Below are positions 27,369-39,992 of a DNA stretch of 64,000 bases, piece after piece. Each line of letters starts with the position of its first letter. Position 1 is the stretch's first letter. Under the pieces are notes generated by a model. That model had not been told where the DNA came from. It made no database searches and saw nothing but the letters and a program-made list of their open reading frames with translations. Source of the DNA: Amphirosellinia nigrospora (Eukaryota; Ascomycota; Sordariomycetes; Xylariales; Xylariaceae); the NCBI GenBank assembly GCA_004123355.1, contig SCHM01000002.1, forward strand, positions 7,227,569 through 7,291,568, in the 5' to 3' direction. The position numbers and the translations under genes were made by a program.

Positions 27369-29376
27369 CTTTTAAAATAGCTAAAATAAGCTTTAGCAAA
27401 AGCTATATAATAACTTCGGTTAATATAATAAAAATTAATAATTAGATTAACCGTATAATATTTTATATTTTAAATATTTTTATTTTATTTTTATTTTATT
27501 TTTATTTTTTTTAAAAAATATAAACTGCTTAAAATATATTTTAACAATATAAAAAATATTATCGTACGAAAAAATAAAAGTAATATTTTTATTATATATA
27601 AATAAAACTACTTATTTTTTAATATTAGCCCGTATAAAATAGCTAGTTATTTTATAAAAACTAAGCTATATTGTTTATATAAATAATTTAAATATTTTTG
27701 TACAAAAAAATTATATAAAATATTATTTTGCGTAAAATAAAAATCGAACAATTTATTTTAAAAAAAATATAAAAATTTTATTATTATTATTAAACGTATA
27801 ATAAAACTTTACGGCAATTTAAATTTATAATTAAAAATAACTATAAATTTAATTATAAATAATTATAAACGTTGTACGAATAAATAACTAAAACGTACTA
27901 TATATTATTAATATTATTATATTATTTTAAGCAATAACTTTTTTAAAATTAATATTTATATAAAACGTATAAAAAATATTATATAAATATTAAATTAATA
28001 TTTACTAAAAGCTTTTAAATAATATTATATATAACTTTAAAACGAATTTTTTATCGGACAAATTTAAAAAATATATAAAAATAACTAATATATAATACTA
28101 TAAAATATTTATTAAAGTATATTAAATAATAAGCAAAATAAAACAAATATATAAGCTATTTAAACGTACGTATAATATTTTTTAAAAAAAAATCAATATA
28201 TATATAATAATAAATTAATCTTATAAATAATAATAAAAATATTAAATAATACTGCTAAACTTAATAATTTTATACTAATTTTTTTTATTTTCGGAGCATA
28301 TTTTCGTATTAATAAAAAATCCTTTTTATTTTTTTTATTATATAAAAAGCGGCAACTATCCAAAAAATAATAAAAATGCTACGTAAAAACTATATAAAAA
28401 TCGAAATTAATTACGTAATTAATAAACGAAATAAACTTTTTATATAAATATTTATATTTTTTTTTAAAACAAAATTTTAATATAAAAAAAAAAATAAAAT
28501 AAAAAAAACTATATAAAATTAAAACAATCGAAAAATTAAATATAATCGTAGCTTTAATTAATAAATTAATATATTTCTAATATATATAAGTTAAACTATA
28601 CTATTATATAAAAAATATTTTAGTAAATAATTTAAACTAAAATAATATATAATTTATATAACTAATAATTATTAAAAAAAACATAGCTAGCTAAAAAAAA
28701 AAAACTTAGCTTTATTATATAACGCTTAAATATATTTATTATATAATATTTAAATACTATAAACTTTTTTAATAAAAAAAAAAAAATAAACTTTTAAGTT
28801 AATAATTAAGCTATATATAAATAAAATTATTATAACTTTTAATAAACCGTTTAAAAATCGGATATAATAAAAATTAATAAACTTATTATATAAAATATTT
28901 TTAAATTTATTATATATAACTTGGATATTTATAAAAAAAGCATATTTTTAAGTTTTATTTTATATAAAAATTAAAAAAAAAACTATAAAGCTATATAAAA
29001 AGTTTAAACTTATTATATAAAAATATAATAATATTAAAAAAATACCGTTTTAATTTAATTATTAACGATTTAATAAATAAATTAATAGCTAATTTTAATA
29101 TTTAGCCCTACTTTTATATAAAATTTTAAAGCTTTATATAAGTTTAAAAATATTATTTAAACTTACGTTTAATCGGAAAATAAATTATCGCGCAATATTT
29201 ATACTTATTTACTTTTAAAACTAAAAAAAAAATATTTTTTAAAAATTATTTTATATATTATATAACTTTTATATAGCTTAGCTAAATTTAAACTATATTA
29301 GTTTAAAATATATTATTATATTATTAAAAAAACTTAAAATATAAATATTTACGTATAATTTATATTTATTAATTAT

Positions 29377-29578
29377 TAATAGAGCCTTTAAAAGGTTTGT
29401 GTTGCTAATGGCTTCTTTGCGCGGAGCGCAAGGGGAAGCTACCTAGCAATACTTATATCTAGATAAATAGCTGGTATATTGTTAGTTAGAGAATTTATTA
29501 TTAGATTTATTACGTAGATCTAATAATAAATTTTTTTTTTTTTTTAAGCTTTATTTTATAATTTATAATATTTACTTA
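29377..29578 (+). repeat. 5' (left) LTR of element 3
   Basis: It is much less mutated than its partner and keeps a strong hairpin at about 29,412-29,440 (arms GCTTCTTTGCGC and GCGCAAGGGGAAGC). The long T-run (about 29,530-29,545) corresponds to mixed CTTCTTTTAATC sequence in the right LTR. Confidence 0.85.
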
Positions 29579-32500
29579 AAATAATACTTTATTATATAGT
29601 TTTATTATAAATATTAAATTATATTAAAACTATTTATTTTTAGATTTTTCGAAGTTAAAAAATATAAATTTTCTTAATAGCAATTAGCGCGTAATTTATA
29701 TATATTTATTAATTAAAGCAAATATTACGCTTTAGTGTTAATTTATTTTATATTTTTATTTTTGTACTTTTTGCGAAACTTTTAAATAAACTAGTTATTT
29801 AGCTTTAAAAAAAGCTTAATAAAGCATTTTTATATTTTAAATATATTAGTTTTTATAGCGTAGCTAAAATTACTATAAAGTTATAAACGTTATAAATTCT
29901 TATTAATTAATCGTTTTAAATATTTTAATTTTACTATAAAATTCTTAATATTTTAGTTTACTATTAAAGTTTATAAATATACTAATTTTATTATTAAAAT
30001 ATAGTTATAAATTATATATACTTTATTTTTTTTATTTATATATAATTTATTTTATTCCCGAATTATTATTTATAATATTATATAAAAACAATAAATTATA
30101 AAACTAATATAATAATAGTTTTTTTATATACTTAATTATTTACCGAATTAAACGTTAAATCTATTATTGGAAAACTTTTATTTAAAGTTTTTTTTTTTTA
30201 ATTTTAGCGTAATAATTATTAAAACAAATATTATTATTATTAATATAAGCTTTATTAAAAATGTTTATAAATTATCCGATAATATAATTTAAAAAATCGA
30301 AATAAAATAAAAAAATAAAATTAGCGTAAAAATAACTAAAGCTAAAATTAATATCGATAAAGCTTAATTAGTAATAATAAATTAAAAACTTATAAAATTT
30401 TTGTTTAAAAAATTAAACTAATATTTAAAATTTAATATAAAAACTATAAATATATTTTTAAAATAATAATAAAATAATAATTTTAAATAAAATTAAATTA
30501 AACTAAATATAAAAAACTATAAAAAATATTAAATAAATTAATAATAAACTCGATTTAATTATACAAATAAATTAAAATTTTAATACTTTTATAAAGTTCT
30601 AAAAAAATCGATATTATATTCTTATTAATATTTTATTTTTAACCATATTAAATTAGCAAGCTTTTTATAATATAGTAATTAACCTTAATAATATAACTAT
30701 AAACAAAAAAAAAATAACTATAATGCTTTTGCCTTTATTTTTAAGTATATAAACGTAGCGATAATATTTTTACCTCTGCTTTTTTTTGTTGCCTTAAAAG
30801 CAATATAAAGAACACTAGAATATATTTTTAATTAAAACAAGCAATAATAATAATAGTAAAAATAACAATAGCAAAATAAACAACCTTAATAACGATTTAA
30901 ATTTATTAAATAATAACGTTAGCTATAGCTATAACTATAATAATAAACGTTATTATTATAAAACCCCGTTTTTAATTATATTTATAAAAAAAATATTTAT
31001 AAAATTAAACATAAAATATTAAAGTTTTAAACTTTAATTAAAATAACCTAAAAATAAAAAAAAATTATAAATAAGAAAAATATTTTTATAAATATATATA
31101 TATTTTCTTAATATATTTAAGCTATATATAAGCTTAATAATATAAAATTATTAAATAATAGCTAAATTTTAAAGCTATTTAACTTTTTTCATAAGTTTTA
31201 CCCTTTTATAAAAATAATAAAATTAAGTTTACTAATTATTATATTTAACAAAAAATAAGCCTAAGTTTAATATTTAAAAAGCTAAAAAACGTTTTAAAAT
31301 ATACTTTAAGTACGCTATAAAAAAGTTCTTCGAAAATAACTTTTTTTATTTAATATAACATAAAATAAAAACATATTTACTTAATTTATTTAATATAAAC
31401 TATAATATATTTATAAAAACAAAACTTTAGTATAAAATAATTCTAATTAATAAAATATTATAAAAATATCTACAACTAATAAGCTAAAATAATCGTCGAT
31501 TATATCTATTTATTAAAAAAAAAAATATATTAGATAAATATATAAAAAAATCGATAAAACATACTATAAATTAGAATAAAAAATAAAATATAAGTTTTTA
31601 AACGCTAAACTTTTTTACAATTACTTAAAAATAATAATAAAACCTTTAAAATTTACGTCCTAAATATAATAACTATAAATACTTTAATTATTATTAATTA
31701 AAAAATAAATATTAATCTTATTATAAATATTATTATTTTTAATAAACGCAATAAATAACACAATAATAATTATAATAAAAATTATAGTTATTATAAAAAA
31801 AGCAACAAAAAAAGTGCTTATAAAAACAATATAACAATAAAAATAAAAAACATAACAGTAATCGCAACAACAATTAAAACCGTAGCCGTAACTATAACCA
31901 TAGCTATAACTATAGCAGCGATTATAAGCGTTATTATAATAAAAACACAATAGCTATTATAACGTATATTAAACTAATAACGCGCGTTTATAAAAAAAAA
32001 ATCTAAATATAACATTAATAAAAAATATTATAATAACAATACTTTTTATTATATATTTAGTTTAGCTCTTACTTATTATAAATATTATAAAAAATATAAA
32101 TTATTTAATACTTTTATTTTATATATAAAAATATAAGCTATATATTTTATTAAAACATATAATATATATTAATACCCTTTTACTTATCGCTCTTAAACAA
32201 TTATATATAAATATTATATTTAAATACTACTTTTATAAAATAAACTTTTTTAATATTTAAGCTAATACGAATCGGTTAAAAAAAATACGGTTAAAAAATA
32301 AAATATTTCTAACAATAATTTATCTTTTATATAAAATAAATTAAATAAAATCCTTAAATTAAAAATACTTATATTTAAAGCACTAAATATAAACATATAT
32401 AATAAAACTTTACGCTTAAGCTATATACTTCGTTTTTATATACACGCCTTACTAACCGGTTAAAATATAAAAATATATACTAATTTAAATATAAAAAACT

Positions 32501-35500
32501 ATAATCGGTAATAAATACTTTAATATATTAAAACACATAATAAAAAAATATAAAAGCTAAATAATTACTATTAAAAATAAGCGCGTAAAAAATAATACGT
32601 TAAATAAAATTTAAATTCTTTATTTAAAAAATCGATAGTAATAAACGGCTTAAAATTATAAAATATAAAAAAAAAATTAAATTATAAAAAAAAACTATAA
32701 CTAAATATATTAATTAATAATAATTTTTTTATTTTTATAAAACTATTAAACTATTTTAAAAATATTATTATTTTTTATAACTTTAATAATTTTACTATTA
32801 ATTTTAAAGTTTTAATCCGTAGTTATAAATACGTACGAAAAATCACTAGCACGCGTTTATAACTATCGCAACTAATAAAAACGTATATTTATAAATCGAA
32901 TATAAGCTATTACTTACTAACTATAACTTTTATTTTATAATAATATAAAAATATAATAAATATTATAATAAACGCAAAATTTCTAAAGTTATTCTAGTTA
33001 TTAATACTACAAATACTTTAATTAAAATAAACAAAAGTATTAAATTAAGATAAATCTATAAAAATCGTAATATAATATATATATTAGCTTATAAAAATTA
33101 GCTATAAAAACTCTAGCTATTATAGCAATTATTTTAATAATACTATTAATTAAAATAGTTAGCTTAAAATTTCTAGCTACTTTAAATTTATTTATTATTA
33201 TAAATACTAAATTTAATATAACGCTAATTATTATAGCTATTATAACTAATATAATATTAATAAAACTAATATTTATAAACAAACTAATAAATTTTATAAT
33301 TATTTTATAATAACGTTTAATAAAACTAATAATTATATTATTAATTTATATAAAAAATAATATTTACTTTAGCTATTAATATTTTTAACGTTTAACTTTT
33401 AAATATTCTTTTTATTAACGTAAAAAATAATATAACAATATTAATAAAAAATTAAACTATACTACTACTAAAAAACTATAATATTAATATTAAAAAAACT
33501 TTTAAGTTAAGCTTTTAAAATATATTTTATTTTAAGCATAATAAAGTTATAAATCTTTTAAAAATAAATATAAAATATATTTATATTTATATTAAAAAAG
33601 CTTTTAAAATAGCTAAATTTATAAAATTATTAAAGCTTATAATATTTAAATAAATAAAAATAAAGTTAATATTTTTAAAATAAAATAGCTTAAAATTTTT
33701 TTTATTAATAATTAGCAAAAAATAAAGCTAAATATAAAATTTATTTTTTTAATTAAAAAAATATAAAAGTTTTTAATAAAATTATAATAAACTTTATAAA
33801 ATAAATTATAACTTAAATAAATAAAACTATACTTTTTATATATTTTATATTTATTATTTAAAAAAAAGTTTATAATATAAATAAAGCTAAATAGTTATTA
33901 ATTTATAATAGTTTAATAAAATTACTATTTTAATAACTATTTTTTTTTTATAAATAAAATAATTAAAAGCTTTTATAAAAAAGCTTATATTATTTATATT
34001 AATATAATAAGTTTTTTTTATTAATTTTTAGTTTATTTTAACTATAAAAATAAGTTTATTATTATTAATTTTTATAATATAAAATAATTAATTTATATAA
34101 TAAAATATAAATTTTTTAGTTATATTTAAAAGTATATAAATAAATTTTTTTATTTTTTATTTTATTTTTATCGCTATTTTAAATAATATTATTATTTTTT
34201 TTAATACGTTCGAAAAATATATATAATTTTAAATATTATTTTTAGTTTATTTTAATTAAAAAATATTATTATATTATTAAAAAAGTTTTTTATTAATTAT
34301 TTTTTTATAAACTTTTTAAATTTTATATTAATACTTTAAGAATATTTATTATTATTAAATATATATAAACGTTTAAATAGTTTATATTTTTTAAAATTTT
34401 TAGGCTTTTAAGTAATATTTTAGCGTAAATAAATTTTTTTATAACTTTTTTTTTACTATATATAATTAGCTAAACTTTTATAAAAATATAAAATAGCTTT
34501 ACTAGCTAAAGGTTATTAAAAAAAAAAATAATAAATAATAACTTAAATTATTATAAATATTACGTATAAACTATATATTATAACTTTATATTAATTAAAA
34601 TAGCTTTTTTTAATACTATTTAAAATACTATTTATTTTAAAACTATATTTTACTATTATAACCTAGATTATATTTTATATTTATAAATTAATAAATATTT
34701 TAAATAAAGTTTTAACGTTATAGTTTTTTATATTAAATTAAATTTTAAATAAAACTAAACAAACTTATATTTTTTATATAAATATAAACTAGTTATATAT
34801 TTAAATCAATATTTATTATAAACTAAAACTAAATACAACTTTTTTAAATAAAAATAATATATTTTATATAAGCTATAAAAAATTTATATAATAATTCATT
34901 TAAATAAACTTATATAGTAATTTTAACGGATTATTTAGCTATAAAAATATTATTAATTAAATTTTATTAAATATTTCCGCTACCAATAAAGCGAATAACT
35001 AGCTTATTAATTTATCCGTTTATTTATTTATATAGTTTTTAAATATTTTATTTATTAAAATATTTTAATTATATTCCAAATATATTAAATTAATTTATAA
35101 TAATATAAAATACTATAAATTTAAAAAATAATTAAAACAATTATAAGAATTTATTATATTAAATTTTATATAAAATAATAAAATATACTATAAAAATAAT
35201 AATAAATAATATATTTAAGCGCGATTTTAAACTAAAATATAAAATAAACCCTTATTATAAAAAAATCTTAAACAAATTTTGCTAAATTAATTTCGCGAAC
35301 TATATAATAATAAAACGCTATTATTTTTTTAAAGCTAAATATTTATTCTTTATTATAAACAGTTTAATTTATAATAAATACGAAAAAATTAAACAATTTT
35401 ACGTTTTATATATAATATATAAATAAATATTATATACTATATATAATAAAAAGCATTATTTTAGATTTAACTATATAATAAAGCTTTAAAACTATATTCG

Positions 35501-37099
35501 ATTTATAAAAAGTTATAATATATTAAAAATATTATAAATATTATTTAAAATATAATATTAATGTAATAATAAATAAAAACTAATAAATAACTTACGTTTA
35601 ATTAAACTTAAAAATATATTATTAATATAAATAATTATAATTAATTTTATTTTATTATTACTTTTTATTAAATTATAAATACTTTATAATAGCTAAACAG
35701 CTTAATATATATTAATTATATAATAATAATCTTTTATTATACGTTTAAACGGACGCTTATAATTTCTAGCAATATAAAATATACTATTAAAAACTAAGCA
35801 ATAGTTTTAATTAAACAATTATTTTTAAATAATTAAAATATTTTTAAAAAAATTATTTCTAATTATAATTATAAATTTATTTTTAACTTTTAAAAAATAA
35901 TAAAAAACATTAAATATTAAATTATTAATAACTATTATATTATTTATAAAAAATAATCTATCTAAAAAAAAAAACTAAACGATTAAAATTATAATATATT
36001 TTTATAACTATATATACTTTAAATCAAACTAACTTAATATAGTTTTTATTTTATAATAAAACTTTAATTTTACGTTTTATAAACTATATATATTTATTTT
36101 ATACGATAATTATTTAAATTTAAGCTTTTTAGCTTTTTCGATATATTTATAAGCTAAATAAATATATATAATTTTAAAAATATAAAATTTTTATATAATT
36201 ATTTACAATAAAATATTAAATTAGCTATAAACTTTATTACTACTATAGCGAAAAAATATTTTAATAATAAACATTAAACATTAAAATTTAAACTAAATAA
36301 TAAAGTTTTTTTTTGCTTATATAATAATTATTATTTATTTAATAAGCTTTTTAAAAAATATTTATAACAATAAACTAGACTTTAGATTATTAAACGTAAA
36401 ATTAACAACCTAGCTTATAAATTAGATTTTTTTAAATATTACTATATATATTTATTATTTTTATCGCATAATTATAACTATATAAAAATAATAAAAACCT
36501 TTTTAAACGAACAATATTATTATTAAAGCCCGTTAAAACTAACTAATATTTTAATAATAACAATAAAAACAATATTTATAAAATTAAAATTATATTTAAA
36601 TATTATTTTAATTAAAAAAAAATAACTTTAATTATTTAATTAAATAAAAAAAATAAAGTTATAAATATAACCGTTAATATTTAACGCACTACTTTCGATA
36701 TTTATAAAACTTATCGATAAATATTAATCTAAATATAATCCCCGCTTTATATTACTAAAAAAAAAAAAGTTTTCTATAAAGCTATTATTTAAACTTATAT
36801 TTAAAATAAAAAAAATAAAAATAAACGCCCCTATAATAAACTACATAAAATAATTATTAAAACTTTAGTACTAAATCTTATTAATATTCTTATTATTAAC
36901 GCTTTAATACTTAATATATTTATAAATAAATTTTTACTTTTTAATAAAACTTTAAGTTATAATAACTTAAATAAAATAATAAAAAAAATAAAATAAATAA
37001 CAGTATTACTTAATATTATACAAAAAATTATAATTATAATATAATTTAGCTAAATTAATTTGCTAAAGTTAGTAAAAACTTTTTTATACCCTAGCATTT

Positions 37100-37303
37100 T
37101 AATAAAGCCCTTAAAAAGTTTATATTACTAATAGCTTCCTTACGCAAAACGTAAAAAGAAACCACCTAATAATACCTATATCTAAATAAATAATTAGCAT
37201 ACTACTAGTTAAAAAATCTATTATTAAATCCATTACGTAAATCTAATAATAAATTCTCTTCTTTTAATCAAGCTTTATTTTACAACCTATAATATTTTAC
37301 TTA
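37100..37303 (+). repeat. 3' (right) LTR of element 3
   Basis: It matches 29,377-29,578 with mostly G-to-A differences. The hairpin arms of the left copy are disrupted here (TTACGCAAAACGTAAAAAG). Confidence 0.85.
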
Positions 37304-38477
37304 ATTATATATAATAGTTTAAATATTTTCGGGATAACTAAAATATAAATAAATAATATATTAAGCTTTATTACGTTAAATTTTTTATTGCGTAAAAAAA
37401 AAAACTTAAATAAATAAAATTTCGCGCGAAATTTAAAAAAATTTTATTTTTTAAATATTCTTTTAAGTTTAATAGCAAAAAAATTTTTTATATAAATAAA
37501 ATATTATAATTTAAAAAAGCTAAACTAAAAACTTAACTAAAATTAACTTTTATATAAAAAAATTCGCTTAAGCTTATATTTTTTAACAAGCTAAAAAAAT
37601 ATATATTAATAATATATTAATTTATAAAACTACATATAATTTTGCTATTATAGCTTAAGTTATTAAGCTATAATTATATAATATTAAAGTATTAAACAAA
37701 TAAATTAAATAATAAAAAAATAACCTATCGAAAAAACTTACGTTTATTTTTTTCGATTTTTATTATACGAAACTTTTTATTTTTATAAACAAATTATTTA
37801 TAAATAATATAAATATAACTTTATAGCTTAAATTTATTATTATATTTATAGTTAAAACTTATATAAAAAATATATATAAACTTAAACTTTAAAATTAAAA
37901 ATAATATTATATATTAAAATTTAAACAAATATAAAAAAGTTACGCGAAATATTTTAGCTAGCAAATTATATAATATAGTTAGCAGTTTTAATAATATTAT
38001 TATTTTTTATAATATTTTAAAAAATTATAAAAATATTTAATTTATTTTTAATATTTATTATTTTATATTTAAATTTTAAATTATTATATAACTATTTAGT
38101 TAAACTAAAAATAATTTAAAAAAAAAATTAATAATAAATATTATTTTTTTAAAAGTTATATAAAAAAAAAATCTTTAAAATATAATAAATTAATAATAAA
38201 AACAACTTAGCTAATATATTTATTAAACGTACGCTAAACTAAGTATTAAAAACTTTAGTTTTTACGAATAAACTGTTTATATAAATTAAACATTTATTAA
38301 AAAACTATAAAAAATACGCTTATATAATAAATAGCGGCCGGGCATATATAAAATAATATATTATATATTTTAAAAAAACAAATATTATATATAAATAATA
38401 AAAAAATTAAAAAATTATAGCAAAAATAATAACTAAAATTTATACTTTAAAAAATAACGCGTATAATTAATCCCTTA

Positions 38478-38495
38478 TCCTCCCCCCCCCCCCCT
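38478..38495. repeat. Poly-C tract inside RIP-mutated DNA
   Basis: A C-run of about 13 bases flanked by CCT and TCC stands out in a block otherwise almost free of C and G. CpC is a poor RIP target, so such a tract can persist. Confidence 0.8.
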
Positions 38496-39332
38496 CCTTT
38501 AAACTTAAACTACGTATAGTAAAAATAACAAACATTATATAATCGCCATATATAAACGCCGTAAACGCTGCTTTAAAAACCTAGTATTATATAATATTAA
38601 TTAAATAAAATACCTTAATAATTAATATAACTACTATATAAACTATCTTAATATAAAATAACAATTTAGCTACAATTTAAACAAAATTATATAAAAATAT
38701 TCTTTTTTAACGTATAAACTTCGCTTATATATCGGCGAATAATAATTAATAATACTTAGAAATAATATCGTATAAAAAAGCAAAAAACGATTATACTTTT
38801 TTTATCTTATTATAATAAAACAGATTAACTAAATATATATTAAAAATTATTCGTATAAAATAAATAAATAAAAATATATATACGTTTATATATAACGCTA
38901 GTATAAAAGCTTTATAAGCTTAACTTTTAATAAAAAAGCTATAAACTTTAGTAGCGCCGTTATCCTTTAAGCGTACAAAATTTTAAAACTACGTAATACT
39001 ACTAAAAGCAAAAAAGCGCAAAATATAAGCAAAAAACTTTAATAAAGTTAATAAGTCCTATAATAGCTATTATTAATATTAATAGCGATTTTACCTTAAT
39101 TACTTATTAATATAATATTTAAAAAACTTAGAAAACTTTATATATAATAATAATAATAGCAATAATAATAATAATACTATTAATATTACTAGTACTACTA
39201 GTACTATTATTAATATTACTACTAATATTACGCTTATTATATAAAATTATTAAACTTAATATTATATAAATCTACGAAATTAATTAAAGCATACGTATAA
39301 TATATATATATATAAAATATAAGTATACGTAC

Positions 39333-39336
<4 letters not shown>

Positions 39337-39367
<31 letters not shown>
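39337..39367. repeat. Poly-A tract
   Basis: A run of about 30 consecutive A bases lies in the 3' part of element 1. Its length should be treated as approximate because homopolymers look unreliable in this assembly. Confidence 0.85.
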
Positions 39368-39369
<2 letters not shown>

Positions 39370-39700
39370 ATATAAAAATAACTTAACTTATATATAATAG
39401 CAGCAAACATAAAAATAACGTATTATTTAATCTTTTAAAATATTTAAATAAATTAAATAAAAAAATTATATATAATAATTACGTATAAATTAGCCTTTTT
39501 ATTTATATTTACTAACTTTTTTTTTTACGTACGGTTATATAAATATTAAACATTTTAAAAAATAATAATTTAATATATTATCGGGCGCTTTTATTTATAT
39601 ATTTATTATAATATATATTAATATTTTTTTTACGTTTAAATTTCTTATATTAAAAAAAACAATCGTATAAAAGCACGCTATAGCTAAAAAAAAAAACTAA

Positions 39701-39987
39701 TATTATAATTATAATATTATTTACGTATAAAATTAATATATTAATATTAACTGCGTATAATAGCTAATTATTAACTATAGTATTAACTATTCGCGTAATA
39801 AAGTTAAGCTAATATATCCGCTTAATTCGGTTATATAGTATACTATAGTAGAATTTTTTTCGTATAAAAAAATTCTCCGCACAAAAGCCCAGTTTTCGTA
39901 CGAATAGTTAAAAAAATAAATTAATATATACAAATATTTATCTTACCCTTTATTACGTACGATATCGTACCCCCTAGCCACCCAACA
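39701..39987 (+). repeat. 3' LTR of element 1
   Basis: It starts TATTATAATTATAATATT (the 5' LTR reads TGTTGCAATTGCAGTATT) and ends CCACCCAACA. Here the first roughly 190 bp are RIP-converted and the last roughly 90 bp are spared, the mirror image of the 5' LTR. The target duplication GATTT follows immediately. Confidence 0.92.
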
Positions 39988-39992
39988 GATTT

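Larger units (their letters stand above)
29377..37303. mobile_element. Nested LTR retrotransposon (element 3), RIP-mutated
   Basis: Direct LTRs at 29,377-29,578 and 37,100-37,303 (202 and 204 bp) bound a 7.9-kb unit flanked by ATTAT at 29,372-29,376 and 37,304-37,308. Size and structure are those of a full-length LTR retrotransposon. The LTR ends read TAAT and CTTA, which could be RIP-altered TG and CA. The internal DNA is AT-saturated and no gag, integrase or reverse transcriptase motif can be read. Short frames such as 31,684-31,950 (-) are low-complexity products of the composition. Confidence 0.85.
17160..39987 (+). mobile_element. Outer LTR retrotransposon (element 1), RIP-mutated, hosting nested elements
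   Basis: Two direct LTRs of 287 bp start TGTTG/TATTA and end CAACA/TAATA, and differ by C-to-T and G-to-A changes. A 5-bp target duplication, GATTT, lies just outside them at 17,155-17,159 and 39,988-39,992. Removing the two nested elements leaves about 7.4 kb, a normal size for Ty1/copia or Ty3/gypsy. Its own internal DNA is 17,447-19,863, 27,374-29,376 and 37,309-39,700. A purine run (about 39,686-39,696) just before the 3' LTR suggests plus orientation. The internal DNA is so AT-rich that no gag or pol motif survives, so I cannot assign a superfamily. Confidence 0.9.

Noticed and set aside
31684-31950. 88-codon minus-strand frame rich in Tyr, Asn and Ile (and the similar 33,040-33,282 frame)
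   Set aside because: Low-complexity translation of RIP-saturated DNA inside element 3; no family resemblance.
38478-38495. Telomere-like C-rich repeat
   Set aside because: It is a plain C-run with no CCCTAA units.
17160-39987. Centromere or mitochondrial DNA as the explanation for the AT-rich block
   Set aside because: LTR pairs and target duplications explain the whole interval; it is short for a regional centromere, and no mitochondrial genes or rRNA are seen.
17160-39987. Starship-type giant transposon
   Set aside because: No tyrosine-recombinase captain gene is visible at either end and the ends are LTRs.
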